A stretch of DNA of 64,000 nucleotides from DAOUEO01 sp963763495. Its GTDB lineage: Bacteria; Chloroflexota; Dehalococcoidia; DSTF01; JALHUB01. The notes under the pieces were generated by a model. The model searched no databases. It was not told where the DNA came from and was given only the letters and a program-made list of their open reading frames with translations. A program made the position numbers and the translations under genes. Below are positions 1-10,721 of this stretch, piece after piece. The stretch lies in contig CAVXOY010000013.1 in NCBI GenBank assembly GCA_963763495.1, forward strand, positions 11,019-75,018, given 5' to 3'. Position 1 is the first letter of the stretch; each line of letters opens with the position of its first letter.

Positions 1-1567
1 CGGCCGACCAGAGCGTCATCCAGGCGCAGGCGAACTACGAAAAGGCCCAGACAGCTCTCCAAGACCTGCTCGATGGACCTGATGCCGCCGAGATAGATTC
101 CGCTCAACAGGCGGTGCTTTCGGCCGAGTCACAACTGGCGAAGGCGCAGTCTGCACGCACGGACGTCGAACTCGACATGGGAGGACGCCGTCGCCGCCGC
201 CGAGGAGGCGGTGGATAGGGCGGAGGGCGCACTGGACAAGGCCGAGCGCGCAGCCGACAATGCGGCCGCAGACTACGACGGATTGTCAAGCCGCGCCGCC
301 GGCCACCGATCCAACCTGCAGGAACGCCTTGGCGGAAAAAGAGGACACGGCTGACGCGGTCGATGCAGCGGAGGACGATCTCGATGCGGCGGAGGACGAT
401 CTCGACGAGCTGGGGAACGGCCCGAGCAGTGAGGACATAGCTTCGGCGGATATGGCGATCGCGTCGGCGGAGCTGGCGCTCAAGATGGCAAACGACAAGC
501 TGACGGAGCTCAACCAGGGGCCCTCAGAAGCCGATGTGACGCAGGCGCAGCACGACGTCGACTCGGCCGCCGCGGCGCTTACCGCCGCCCAGGCGAAGCG
601 CAACGATACCTATCAGGGAGCGGAAGCGGAAGAGATACAGGCGCAGCGTAACCAGGTACTGCTTGCTCAGCTTGCGGTCAATCAGGCTCAGAAGGACCTG
701 GAGAAGGCGAAGTTGATCGCCCCGTTCGACGGCACGGTGGCGGCGCTGAACATCAGCGTGGGCGAGGAGGCAGGCTCCGGCTCAAGCAGCACAGCGGCAA
801 TCGTCCTCAACACGCCGAACGCGATCATCCTGAAGCTCAGCGTCAGCGAATCGGACCTGCCCAACCTGAAGGCCGGTCAAAACGGCACGGCCACCTTCGA
901 CGCCATCTCCGGGCAGGTGTTCCCTATCGTCGTCGACTCCGTCGGCACGAATCCCACGACGACGCAGGGAGTGGTCACGTACGAGGTGCGGGCGCACATC
1001 ATCTCTGGGAGGAGCATGCTGTCTGGTAGTCAGTCGACAGGCTCACCCGGTAGTAGAGCGTCGCGTGGTGGTCAGATCTCGGCCACGCCGGTCGCAACCG
1101 GCACTGCTGCCGCTGTAACGGGTACCCCCGCCGCCGAACCGACCCCCGGCAGCGCGCTACCCCAGGCTCAGGCACTGGCCCCCGCTGCCGTCGATGCCAC
1201 CGTCACCAACCCGACCCCCGGCATGAACGCATCGGTAACGATCATAATCGACCAGCGCCAGGATGTGCTCACTGTCCCGAGCACCGCCATCCAGCGTGAA
1301 GGGCGAGAGAGCTTCGTGGAGGTCCAGAAGGAAGACGGGTCGACAGAGCGTGTAGTGGTCGAGACGGGGCTCAGCGATAGCACGAACACCGAGATCACGA
1401 GCGGTCTGGAGGAAGGCCAGACGGTGATCATCCCCAGCGTCACGGCGACATCGTCGAGGCAGTCACAGACGGGTCAGAGCGACAACATGATGCCGGTATT
1501 CGGCGGCCCACCCGGCGGCGGCTCTGCACCTGATGGTGGTGGGATCATCATTCGTGGGGGAGAGTAG
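1..1567 (+). CDS. HlyD/AcrA-type periplasmic adaptor of an ABC exporter (5' partial, two frame breaks)
   Basis: Membrane-fusion adaptor subunit of a MacAB-like tripartite or two-component exporter. The reading frame is already open at base 1, so the N-terminus and signal anchor lie outside the window. A long Ala/Glu/Asp/Gln-rich coiled-coil hairpin fills the first ~700 bases. It is followed by a lipoyl/barrel-sandwich half motif (KLIAPFDGTV near 711-740), a beta-barrel segment and a membrane-proximal domain ending in VPSTAIQ and a GLEEGQ turn, the order usual for HlyD/RND adaptors. The frame changes near 180 and again near 300 (an extra base each). The product continues cleanly afterwards to TAG at 1565-1567. 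A low-complexity Thr/Pro/Ala insert around 1040-1190 is unusual for the family. The ATPase gene starts two bases downstream, implying one operon. Confidence 0.85.
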
Positions 1568-1569
1568 CG

Positions 1570-2298
1570 ATGATCCGTCTCCAAGGCGTAACAAAGGTGT
1601 ATCGCGCTGGGGACGTGCCGGTGCCTGCCCTGCGCGGCATCGACCTGGAGATCCAGCGCGGCGAGTTCCTGGCAATCATCGGGCCCTCCGGTTCCGGCAA
1701 GTCGACGCTCATGCACATCTTGGGCTGTCTCGACAAACCGACGCGCGGCACCTACCAGCTCGAAGGCCACGACGTGCACCGGATGACCGATGTCCAGCTC
1801 TCCCAAATCCGCAGCCGCCGCATCGGCTTCGTGTTTCAGTCGTTCAACCTGATCTCGCGCTGGCCGGCGGTTTCCCAGGTAGAGCTGCCCCTCATCTACC
1901 GGCAAACGAACCACCGACGAGAGCGAGCCCTACGAGCGCTGGCCGAGGTGGGACTCCGCCATCGCGCCCGTCATCGTCCGACACAGCTCTCCGGCGGCGA
2001 GCAGCAGCGGGTGGCCATCGCCCGGGCGCTGGTGACGAACCCGGCGCTGATCCTGGCCGACGAGCCGACCGGCGCCCTCGATACGAAAGCGACCGCCGAC
2101 CTGATGGAGATGTTCGTCCGCTTGAACAGCACGCGCGGCATTACGATAGCGCTGGTGACCCATGAGCTGGAGGTGGCGGCATACACCAATCGGGTGATCC
2201 AGATGCGTGACGGACGCATAGTCTCGGACGGGTCGCCTGAGAGGCTCGGCCTGCCGTCTGCTCCGGAAGCGCCTATCGAAGGGGGGTTGGCGATATGA
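1570..2298 (+). CDS. ABC transporter ATP-binding protein, MacB/LolD type
   Basis: Nucleotide-binding subunit of the exporter formed with its two neighbours. It is 242 residues, the usual size for this family. Walker A (GPSGSGKST) lies at residues 38-46, the Q-loop in FVFQSFN near 87-93, the ABC signature LSGGEQQ at 140-146, Walker B plus catalytic Glu in LILADEP at 160-166, and the H-loop in LVTHE near 195. The family is coupled to FtsX-fold permeases that move substrates by mechanotransmission rather than through the bilayer. ATG at 1570 follows the adaptor stop directly, and its own stop overlaps the permease start in an ATGA arrangement, indicating translational coupling. Substrate is not predictable; peptides, lipoproteins or antibiotics are typical for the family. 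Confidence 0.95.
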   Translation: MIRLQGVTKVYRAGDVPVPALRGIDLEIQRGEFLAIIGPSGSGKSTLMHILGCLDKPTRGTYQLEGHDVHRMTDVQLSQIRSRRIGFVFQSFNLISRWPAVSQVELPLIYRQTNHRRERALRALAEVGLRHRARHRPTQLSGGEQQRVAIARALVTNPALILADEPTGALDTKATADLMEMFVRLNSTRGITIALVTHELEVAAYTNRVIQMRDGRIVSDGSPERLGLPSAPEAPIEGGLAI

Positions 2299-3562
2299 TG
2301 ATCCTCAGCATGATCCAGGCGGCGCTCATGGCGCTCAGCGCGAACAAGACGAGAACCGTCCTCACCATGCTCGGCATCGTTATCGGGGTGGCCGCTGTCA
2401 TTGCGCTGATGGCCGCCGGCCAAGGCGCAAAACAAGGCGTGACCAAGGAGGTTAGCGGGCTCGGCAGCAACCTCATCTTCATCAGCGCCCAGCAGAACCA
2501 GAGCCAGGAGGGAAACCGCAGGTCATTCAACCCGTTCTCGCTCACAACCGATGATGCCGACGCGCTGAAAGGACCAGACAAGCCTGCCCTACGTCGACGG
2601 CGTGATCGCGCAGTTCAGCTTGGATCTGGAATCGCAGATCACGGGCAACGGACGTTCGACGACCGCAACCGCGATGACCGGCACTCAGCCTGCGTTCGAG
2701 TACGTCCGGAGCTGGGAAGTGGCGACAGGAAGGTTCATTACCGAAGATGACATGACCCGCAAGGCCATGAACGTCGTTCTCGGTGCGAAGGTGGCGGAGG
2801 ACCTCTTCGACACGCCCGAGAGCGCTGTCGGTCAGAGCGTCCGCCTCAACTTTGGGCCGTTCTCGCTCAATCTCACCGTCATCGGCGTGATGGAAGGACG
2901 AGGGGCAGCCGGCAGCGGCACCGATGACACGCAGATCATCGTGCCCCTTACCACCTTCCAGTCAAAGGTGCCATTCGGTCGCAGCCCCACCGGCCAGTCC
3001 AACGTCCAGGAGATCGTTGTCAAGGTGAACGTCGGGCAACAAGATCGACCAGACGAAGGAACTGATCAGGCAGATACTGCTCCAGCGTCATGACCTCAGC
3101 GAGGATTTTGTGGTGCAGACCCAGGAGGACCTCACCGCAACGGCGAGGAACGTGAGCCGAACGCTTACCATCCTCTTGGGCGCCATCGCCGGCATCTCCC
3201 TGGTAGTCGGCGGCATCGGCACGATGAACATCATGCTCGTGTCCGTGACGGAACGAACGCGCGAGATCGGCATCCGCAAGGCGGTCGGCGCCAATAGGCA
3301 GGACATTCTCCTGCAGTTCATCGTCGAGGCGCTGGTTGTGACGGTCGTCGGGGGAGCCGTCGGCGTGCTCGCGGGAGTCCTCGCTGCCCGGCTCGCCAAC
3401 GGCCAGAATTTCGGCACGTCCACGGCTGTCACGACGCTGGTAACGCCGCTCAGCATCTTCATCGCGTTCGGCGTATCTCTAGCTATCGGGCTCTTCTTCG
3501 GCATCTACCCGGCATTTCGCGCCTCCCGTCTCGACCCGATCGAGGCGCTTCGGGCGGAGTGA
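2295..3562 (+). CDS. MacB-like ABC transporter permease (FtsX family), two frame breaks
   Basis: Permease of the adaptor/ATPase/permease exporter. Read through two frame changes (near 2575 and 3038) it gives about 422 residues, close to MacB-domain permeases without a fused ATPase. An N-terminal membrane helix follows the start (ALSANKTRTVLTMLGIVIGV), then a large extracytoplasmic MacB_PCD-like domain, and three C-terminal helices with the FtsX-domain hallmark GGIGTMNIMLVSVTERTREI near 3210-3270. The product ends in the family-typical PAFRASRLDPIEALRAE. Every fragment is in the expected order and the breaks are one-base events, so the gene is probably intact in the organism. ATG at 2295 overlaps the ATPase stop. 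Confidence 0.88.
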
Positions 3563-3632
3563 TTCGGGCGAGGGGAATGGGTATGAGAGCGGGTCTGTTG
3601 ACGAGCCGATTGGGCTAGAGCAGGGCAAGACG

Positions 3633-3662
3633 TTGACACGCTTTCAGGGGCGGGCATAGACT
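3633..3662 (+). promoter_or_regulatory. candidate sigma-70 promoter for the hydrolase/glycyl-radical-enzyme operon
   Basis: TTGACA at 3633-3638 and TAGACT at 3657-3662 are separated by 18 bases, about 50 bases before the hydrolase start. It lies between the end of the exporter operon and the next gene set, where a promoter is expected. Sequence match only. Confidence 0.5.
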
Positions 3663-3713
3663 GAATTGGTTGACCGTTGGAGAGCCCGTCCTCAGCAGCT
3701 TGCTGGAGAAGAG

Positions 3714-4553
3714 ATGACTGACGTTCTCGTCAACGGCATCCGGCTCCATTACCAGGTGCACGGAGAGGGCGCGCCGCTGGTACTGGCGCATGGCTACGGC
3801 GCCACCCTCGATATGTGGGCAGGACAGACTGAGGCGTTCTCTCAGAAGTATCAAGTGGTGGTCTACGACATACGCGGGCACGGACGCACCGAGGCTCCCC
3901 GCGATTGGTCATCCTACAACCTGGACGACTACGTGGAGGACCAGCGTCAGCTTATGGACCACCTCGGCATCGATACGGCCTACGTGGGCGGCCTGTCGAT
4001 GGGCGGCGCGATTGCCCTCCGGTTTGCACTGACCCATCCGCAGCGGTTGAAGGCTCTTCTCCTTTGTGACACGAGTGCGCGCAACTACGCGTTGCAGGGC
4101 GACGGATCGGGAAGGGCACCGGGTGCGGTGCGCAGGTTCATCTTCCGCGACGTCGTGCCGGCGGGTTTCGTCCTTCGCCCGCTATCTGCCCTTGGAGCGC
4201 CTGCTCCAACTCCGCAACGCTCCCGAAGACGCGAAGTCCTACACGCGCAACCTGCGGCAGCACACAGCCTTGGGTCTGAGGGGCGCCTGGCATGCCCTCA
4301 TGGGGCAGGAGAACCTGGAGGATCGCTTGGACGAGATCCGCGTGCCCACGCTCATCATCGTAGGTGAACGTGACCCGCTGCTGGCGCCGAGCCGGATCAT
4401 GCAGCAGCGCATCGCCGGTTGCCGCTTCGTGCTCATCAAGGACTCAGGCCACGGCACGGTACTGGGCGACCGGAGGCCTTCAACAAGGCGGTGCTGGAGT
4501 TCCTCGAGGACGTGGAGGCCGGCCGGTCTGTCGAAGGCGAGACAGCGCTCTAG
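3714..4553 (+). CDS. alpha/beta-fold hydrolase (two frame breaks)
   Basis: Soluble hydrolase of the alpha/beta superfamily, about 279 residues when read through frame changes near 4180 and 4475. The oxyanion-loop motif LAHGYG is near residue 24. The nucleophile elbow GLSMGG lies near residue 93, the acid Asp probably in VGERDPL, and the catalytic His in the DSGHG motif close to the C-terminus. ATG at 3714 is preceded by GGAGAAGAG and gives the usual start immediately before the first beta strand. The glycyl radical enzyme gene starts 19 bases downstream, so the two are likely cotranscribed. Homologues include esterases, lactonases and C-C bond hydrolases; the substrate cannot be read from sequence. 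Confidence 0.85.
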
Positions 4554-4572
4554 GGTTGGAGGCGCCGTACCG

Positions 4573-6970
4573 ATGGCAGTGAGCACACCACAGAACACCA
4601 CCGGCATCTGGTCACCGTCCCCCTCGCTTTCGCCGCGCGTCCGTCGCCTCCGCGAGGAGTTCTTCTCCTTCGCGGCCCGCGACTACTTCCGCAACGAAGT
4701 CCGTCCCTACGGCAGCGGCACTCCCTGGGACCAGGTCTGGTCTCCCTACAACTGGGGAGTCGTTCCGGAGATTTACCCTATGTTTGACGCCGTCAGCGAC
4801 AGTCTGCTGGCGGCCGCCGAGACCGTCCCTTTGCCGGCCGGCTTCTGGGATGAACCGCTGGTTGTTCGACGCGCCCTTTTCTTCCGCGAGGTCGTCGAGC
4901 GCTGCCTGCCGGTGAAGATCCTGGAGGGCGAACTCATCGTCGGCTCCTACTTCAACACCGCCCTCTCAAAGGCCCACACGCGGGCTGAGGCTCGCACCTG
5001 GCAGCAGGGCGTTCGCCGCTGGCGAGAGAATGCGGGCAGGCTCAACGACAGCGGCGTCGGCAACTGCGGCGCCATCCCCGGCCACCTGATACCCAACTAC
5101 CCGAAGGTGTTGCGACTGGGCTTCCGCCGCATCGCCGCCGAACTGGAGGAGATGCGGGCGCGTGAGCCCGACGCGACCAAGCGCGATTTCTTGCGCGCGC
5201 TCATCATCTGCTTGCGAAGCCGCTGTCGCCCTTGCCGAACGGTATGCAGACGAAGCCGAACGGCTGGCGCGAGAGGAGCCCGATCGGGCGCGGCGGCTCG
5301 AATTGGAGGAGATCGCCCGCATCTGCCGCCGGGTGCCGGGGGAACCGGCCACGACCTTCCAGGAGGCGCTCCAATCGCTCTGGTTCGCGCACATGCTGGT
5401 CATGGTTGCTGAGTCCTACCCGGGCCCCGGCCTTTCGCCCGGGCGCATCGACCAGTACCTCTACCCCTACTACCAGGCGGACATGGCAAGCGGCCGTCTC
5501 GACCGCCAACAGGCCCAAGAACTCCTCCAGTGCCTCTGGATCAAGCACAACTACGCCTATGACTACCAGGGACGGATCGGCAACCAGGGGATCAACTCCG
5601 GCTTCGGACAACTGATCACTCTCGGCGGCATCAACGCCGACGGCAGCGACGCCAGCAACGATCTTACCTGGCTGATGCTGGACGTCATCGAGGAGATGAA
5701 CCTGCTGGAGCCCAAGCCCAACGTCCGCCTGCACGAGAAGACGCCGGAGGAGCTGCTGCGCCGCGTCGCCGGGCTTATCGCCCGCGCCCAGGGCTCGCCC
5801 TTCCTGCTCAACTTCGACGAGGCGTCGATCCGAGGACTGGCCTGGCAGGGACTTCCCGAAGACCAGCTCTGGGACTACGCGCCGGTCGGCTGTTTGGAGA
5901 ACACCCTCCAGGGCTGCGACCGCTCCGGCACCGTCGACGTCAACCTGAATCTGGCCAAGGCGGTCGAACTCACGCTCAACGACGGCGTCGACATGGCGAC
6001 CGGCCGGCGCCTGGGCCCGCGCACCGGCGACCCCAGCGCCTTCCCGGACTTCCCGTCGTTCCTGACCGCCTTCAAGCAGCAACTCGCGGCACTGCTCGAT
6101 CAACTCATCGACTGCAACAACCAGGCTGACGCTCTGCGCTCCGGGTTCGAGCCGACGCCCTACCTGAGCGTCCTCGTCGATGGTTGCGCCGAAAGCGGCC
6201 GCGATGTCACGGCCGGCGGAGCGCGCCACAACTACATCACCGTCGAGGGCATCGCCCTGGCGACGGCAGTGGACTCGCTCCTCGCCGTCAGGCATCTGGT
6301 CTACGACGAGCGGCGCGTGACAATGGATGAGCTGCTGGCCGCCATCCGCGCCAACTTCGAGGGTCATGAGGAACTACGCCAAGTCCTTATGAACAGAGCC
6401 CCGAAGTTCGGCAGGGATGACCCGGAGGCAGACGACCTGGGCCGCGAGGTGTCGCGGTTCTGGACGGAGGAGGCGTTCCGTCGCGTCTCCCCGGCAACCG
6501 GTCGGCGCTACCGTGGTGGCTACCTCTCCTGGAACTACTGGATCGGCTACGCGCCGCTGACCGCTGCCACGCCGGACGGCCGGCGGCGGGGGACCTTCCT
6601 CTCCAACGGCGTCTGCCCGGTCAACGGTGCCGACCGCGAAGGGCCGACTGCCGCCATCCAGTCGGTAGGCCACCTGGGGCTGGAAACCGCGCCCAACGGC
6701 GCATCTCACACATTGAACCTCAGCCCGTCGCTCCTGCGCGACGAAGAGCACGTCGCCAAGCTGGCAGCCCTCCTGCGGGCGTACTGCCGCGTGGGCGGCA
6801 CCGCCCTCCAGGTCAACGTCCTCGATTCCGAGACGCTGCGGGCGGCCCAGGCGGACCCGGAAGCCTACCGCAATCTGCTGGTGCGCGTGACGGGCTACAA
6901 TGCTTACTTTGTCACTCTGGGGCGGGAGATTCAGGACGAGATCATCGCTCGCGAGGCGGGCCGGATTTGA
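4573..6970 (+). CDS. glycyl radical enzyme (pyruvate formate-lyase/diol dehydratase/decarboxylase superfamily), one frame break
   Basis: Oxygen-sensitive radical enzyme of about 799 residues, within the usual 780-850 range. The thiyl-radical Cys sits in VGCLEN (TGT at 5891, about residue 440). Its Cys-x-Glu arrangement occurs in dehydratases, choline lyase and arylacetate decarboxylases rather than in pyruvate formate-lyase. The glycyl radical motif RVTGYNAYF is near residue 774, followed by the typical REIQDEII tail. A PFL-like N-terminal domain precedes them, and a one-base break lies near 5212. The activase gene follows 18 bases after the stop, and an amino-acid importer lies downstream. 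The specific reaction is unknown: the sequence fits the uncharacterised glycerol/hydroxyproline-dehydratase and decarboxylase branches, and the importer hints at an amino-acid-derived substrate (inference). Confidence 0.92.
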
Positions 6971-6988
6971 TCCGGCAGAAGAAACAGC

Positions 6989-7976
6989 ATGCATAGCACG
7001 AGCAGCCGCACCACTCCCGAAACCTCGACGGAGACAGCAGGTAGCGCCGGAGCCGTCACCGGCGTCACCTTCAACGTGCAGCGCTTCAGCACGGAGGACG
7101 GCCCCGGCATCCGCACGACCGTCTTCATGAAGGGTTGTCCGCTGCGCTGCCGCTGGTGCCACAACCCGGAGGGCCTTTCGCCGCACCCGCAACTCGTCTG
7201 GTACGACGTGCGCTGCATGGGTGCCCGTGCCTGCCTGGCCGCCTGCCCGACTCAAGCCCTGGAATTGACACCGGCGGGAATGCGAATCGACCGCGATCTC
7301 TGCTCACCTTGCGATCGCTGCGTCGATGCCTGTCCCAGCGGCGCCCTCGAGGTCATCGGCAGGCGATGGACTTCGGAAGAACTCTTCGCGCTGGTGGCCA
7401 GGGACGCCGCCTTCTATGAGACGTCCGGCGGCGGCGTGACAGTGTCCGGCGGCGAGCCTGCCATGCAGCCTGACTTCCTGGAGGCTTTCCTGGCGCGGTG
7501 CCACCAAGCCGGCATCGCTGCGGCCATCGACACCTGCGGCTACGCGGACGGGAGCGTGTACGAGCGCCTGCTGCCGTACGTCAGCCTCGTGCTTTTCGAC
7601 CTGAAGGTGGCCGACCGGGAGCGACACCACGCGGCGACGGGCGTCTACCCCGACCGCATCTTCGAGAACGCCGCCGCCATCGCGGCGCGTGGCGTCCCCA
7701 TGTGGGTGCGGACGCCGGTGATCCCCGGCTACACGGATGACGAGGAGAACATCGCGGCGCTGGCCGCATTCATCGCTGAACGGCTGCCGACGGTCGAGCG
7801 CTGGGACCTGCTCGCCTACACGAACCTGGGGCGGCCCAAGTACGGCCGTCTGGACTTGCCCTACCCGCTGGGAGACGCGGACCTGCCTCCTGCGGGAGCG
7901 GATGGAGCGACTGGCCGCCGTCGCCCAGCGGAGCGGCGTGCCGACTGTAGTGTGGTCCGGCGCTACTCGGGACTAG
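6989..7976 (+). CDS. glycyl radical enzyme activating enzyme (radical SAM, PflA-like with ferredoxin insert)
   Basis: Installs the glycyl radical on the upstream enzyme using S-adenosylmethionine and a 4Fe-4S cluster. The radical-SAM motif is C50-x3-C54-x2-C57 (MKGCPLRCRWC). A ferredoxin-like insert follows, as in activases of the dehydratase/decarboxylase type. Its second cluster is canonical (C105, C108, C111, C115), while the first shows only C76-x5-C82-x3-C86, one Cys short of the usual pattern. The SAM-binding GGE motif (SGGEP) and the core barrel follow. The frame changes near 7885; the true C-terminus is the one ending VPTVVWSGATRD at 7976, four bases before the next ATG. The tight operon with the radical enzyme makes the partner assignment secure. 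Confidence 0.92.
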
Positions 7977-7980
7977 ACAC

Positions 7981-8818
7981 ATGACTGCCACCGACCTGAC
8001 GGATGTCAAACTCGATCCCGGGGCCGTTCGCGTTCTCTCCGAGATGCGAGTGCCCAAGTTCCTGGCCACCCGCGACGCCGACGGCGTTCCCGAACGTCGT
8101 GCCGGTGCTTTCCCTGGAAGCCTTCGACGAGCGAACGGTCGTCTTCGGAGAGATGATGATCTGGAAGACGCGCCGCAACCTGGAAACGGATCCACGGGTA
8201 TCGATCCTGGTACTTTCACCCGACCTGCGGACCTGGACGATCCGCGGCCGGTTCCTGGAGTTCGTACGCAGCGGCCCCTACTACGACCACGTCGCAGCCA
8301 AAGAGAGCGCCCGCTACAACCCCTACGGCAGCTACCGGAGCGCTGGGGTCATTGAGGTGCTCGGATCGCCTCGCCCGGCGCGGGTCTCACAGCGCAGCCT
8401 GCTCCTGGACACCGTTCGCTGTCGCCTGCTGGCGCGCAGCCTTTCGCGCGATGGCCAGACGCCGCCGGCGATGCCGGTTCAGGTGCAGGAGAAGTTCGGC
8501 CGGCTGAAAGCAGCCAAGGCGCTGGCCGTCGTCGATGCTTCCGGCCACCCCGACTGCTACCCCGGTCTGCCGCTGGTGACGGCGGGACGCGGACGCCTGG
8601 TGTTCGGTGGTGTTGCCGCTCGCGATCTGGCCTCACTCGCGCCCGGCGCAGCCATCGCCGCCGCCGTCCTTACTCCGGAAGCGGTCGCCTACCAGGTCAA
8701 GGGAACCTTGGCCGGTCTGCGCCGCAGTCTGGGGCGGACGCTCGGCGTTGTCGACGTGCGGGAGGCGTATAGCGCCTGCCCGCCGCTGCCGGGCCAGCCT
8801 CTGCCGGTGAGGAGCTAG
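7981..8818 (+). CDS. pyridoxamine 5'-phosphate oxidase-like (FMN-binding split-barrel) protein, one frame break
   Basis: About 279 residues when read through a one-base break near 8085. The first half has the split-barrel flavin/F420-binding pattern (MRVPKFLATRDADG, PNVVPV, then WKTRRNLETDPRVSILV), typical of small PPOX-family proteins that bind FMN, F420 or heme. The C-terminal half (from about residue 150) looks like a second, more divergent split-barrel unit (KFGRLKAAKALAVVDASGHP, then a YPGLPLV strand). It starts four bases after the activase stop, so it is probably cotranscribed with the radical enzyme. A role in flavin redox chemistry or oxygen protection of the operon is possible, but nothing in the sequence proves it. 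Confidence 0.7.
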
Positions 8819-8871
8819 AGCCCGGTCTCCCGAATCGATTCTTCGAAGCGAGCGGCAGACGCCCGGCCCGA

Positions 8872-8900
8872 TTGACAAGAGACCCCTTTTGGGTGATGAT
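8872..8900 (+). promoter_or_regulatory. candidate promoter for the amino-acid ABC importer
   Basis: TTGACA at 8872-8877 and GATGAT at 8895-8900 with a 17-base spacer, 45 bases before the solute-binding protein start. The -10 hexamer is only a moderate match. Confidence 0.4.
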
Positions 8901-8944
8901 CGGGGCAATCTTGGCTTTTCACGAGCTACCACAAGGAGGTATCT

Positions 8945-9807
8945 ATGCGTTACCGAGGATGGTTCCGGTTAGTGGGGTTGCTGGCGGTGGCTGCACTGGC
9001 GTTGACGTTCTTCGTAGCCTGCGACGACGACGAGGAGAGGAGACGTCCAAGGTCACCCCTGCGGGCACTGAAGCGGCGGAAGTGCCCGAGTTGAGTGATG
9101 GCGTGCTTCAAGTAGGCTCGGACATCGCCTACGCGCCCATGGAGTTCTTCGAAGAGGGGACGCAGAACCCCCAGGGTCTGGACATCGACCTGGCAAATGC
9201 CCTGGCTGAGGAGTTGGGGGTGCGCGCCGAGTTCACCAACACCGGCTTCGACGGCATCATCGGCGCCCTGACTGCCAGCCGTTTCGACATTATCATGTCG
9301 TCGATGACGGTTACCGAGGAGCGCGAAAAAGAGATCGACTTCATCCCTTACTTCGCCGCCGGCACCGACATCCTGGTGGCCGAAGGCAACCCCAAGAACA
9401 TCAAGACTATCGAGGACCTCTCCGGCCTCACCGTCGGCGTGCAAATCGCAACTATCCAGGTGGACCAGTTGCAGGCGGCCAACGATCAACTCAAGGCGGC
9501 AGGAAAGCCGGAAATCGATGTTCTCACCTTCGACCAGAACCCTCTGGCAGTAGAGCAGCTTCGGACCGGTCGGGCCGACGCCGTGATAGCTGACTCACCG
9601 GTAGTAGCCAACGACGCCCGCCTGTCGGATGGGAAACTGGAGGCGCTGGGTTTGGCCATCGAGGCGGCCCCCTACGGCATCGGTGTGGACAAAGGGTCCG
9701 CGCAACTGAAGGCGGCCATCGAGGGTGCTCTCGAGAAGCTGATTGCCAATGGAAAATACAAGGCGATCCTGATAGATTGGGGTCTCGAGGGCGGTGCCGT
9801 AGACTAA
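8945..9807 (+). CDS. polar amino-acid ABC transporter solute-binding lipoprotein (family 3), one frame break
   Basis: Extracytoplasmic receptor for a polar amino acid. AAGGAGGT sits seven bases before ATG at 8945, which opens a classic lipoprotein leader (MRYRGWFRLVG, a hydrophobic core and FFVAC lipobox). The frame changes near 9042, directly after the lipobox in an acidic linker. The mature part is a family-3 (SBP_bac_3) fold: LQVGSDIAYAPMEF at the start, GFDGIIGALTASRFDIIMS around the hinge, then SGLTVGVQ and the closing LIANGKYKAIL helix. Length (~287) is normal. The permease and ATPase genes follow in order. Specificity (Gln, Arg, His or other) cannot be assigned from these motifs. Confidence 0.9.
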
Positions 9808-9852
9808 CCAGACAGGACAACCCCTCGATTCCCTCAGTTGCATGCCACTGGC

Positions 9853-9891
9853 GAAGCCCCCTGGCGCTCAGTCGCTGACCACGGGGGCTTC
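9853..9891 (+). terminator. stem-loop between solute-binding protein and permease genes
   Basis: GAAGCCCCCTGG (9853-9864) pairs with CCA-C-GGGGGCTTC (9879-9891) with one bulged base. No clear T-run follows. It lies 45 bases after the binding-protein stop and may be a processing or attenuation hairpin that lets the binding protein be made in excess over the permease. Confidence 0.5.
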
Positions 9892-9950
9892 TGCTAGTCC
9901 TGCCACCATGAGCGAAAATCGGACACAGATCCCAAGAGGAGGCGACTGCC

Positions 9951-10719
9951 ATGCCATTCCCCCTTCCATCCATCGACTTTGACCCCCACATCGTCTGGAG
10001 ATTCCTCTTCAACTCGGTCATTCTGGAGGGGGCACAGCGCACGCTCCTCGTGGCGATAGCAGCCCAGGTGTCTCGGCGTCGGCTTGGGAGTGGTTTCCGC
10101 TCTCATGCGCATGTCCAAGAACCCGCTGATCAGCGGTCCCGCCAACTTCTACGTATGGTTCTTTCGCGGTACGCCCCTCCTGATCCAGCTCCTCTTCTGG
10201 TACAACGGGATACCGCAGCTCTTCGACAATCCGGACATCACGCGCGAGCTTACCTCCTTCCGGGTCGCGATATTCGGACTGGCCGTCAATGAAGGCGCCT
10301 ACATGACGGAGATCGTTCGCGCCGGCATTGAATCGGTGGAGAAAGGACAGACGGATGCGGCCAAGTCCTTGGGCATGACCTATGCCATGACTATGCGGCG
10401 CATCATTCTGCCGCAGGCGTTTCGAGTCATCTTGCCGCCCACGGGCAACGAGTTCATCGCCATGCTCAAGAACTCGTCTCTGGCCTTCGCCATCGGCCTG
10501 GTGGAGCTCTCCAACGCCGCTCGCTCAATCTACTCGGTCAACTACAACGTCATGGAGCTTCTAGCTGTGGCCTCTATCTGGTATCTTGTAATGACATCGG
10601 TATTCAGCCTGATACAGGCCGAACTGGAGGCCCGCCTGGCTGTGGGGCAGAACCGACCGCCGACCTTGTTTGGGAGGATGACGGAGGCGTTTGGGACCAG
10701 GGAAACGCGAGTCCACTGA
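9951..10719 (+). CDS. polar amino-acid ABC transporter permease (HisM/GlnP type), one frame break
   Basis: Membrane subunit of the importer with the receptor and ATPase on either side. About 256 residues when read across a break near 10072. The N-terminal segment contains the first helix (FNSVILEGAQRTLLVAIAAQV), then FYVWFFRGTPLLIQLLFWY and the EAA coupling loop EKGQTDAAKSLGMTYAMTMR near 10338-10400, which docks the ATPase. The closing sequence FIAMLKNSSLAFAIGLVEL is the family hallmark. AAGAGGAGG lies about 10 bases before ATG at 9951. The next gene starts two bases after this stop. Confidence 0.9.
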
Positions 10720-10721
10720 TC

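Noticed and set aside
5204..6367. 387-residue minus-strand frame
   Set aside because: It lies entirely inside the glycyl radical enzyme gene and has no recognisable domain; GC-rich DNA readily keeps antisense frames open.
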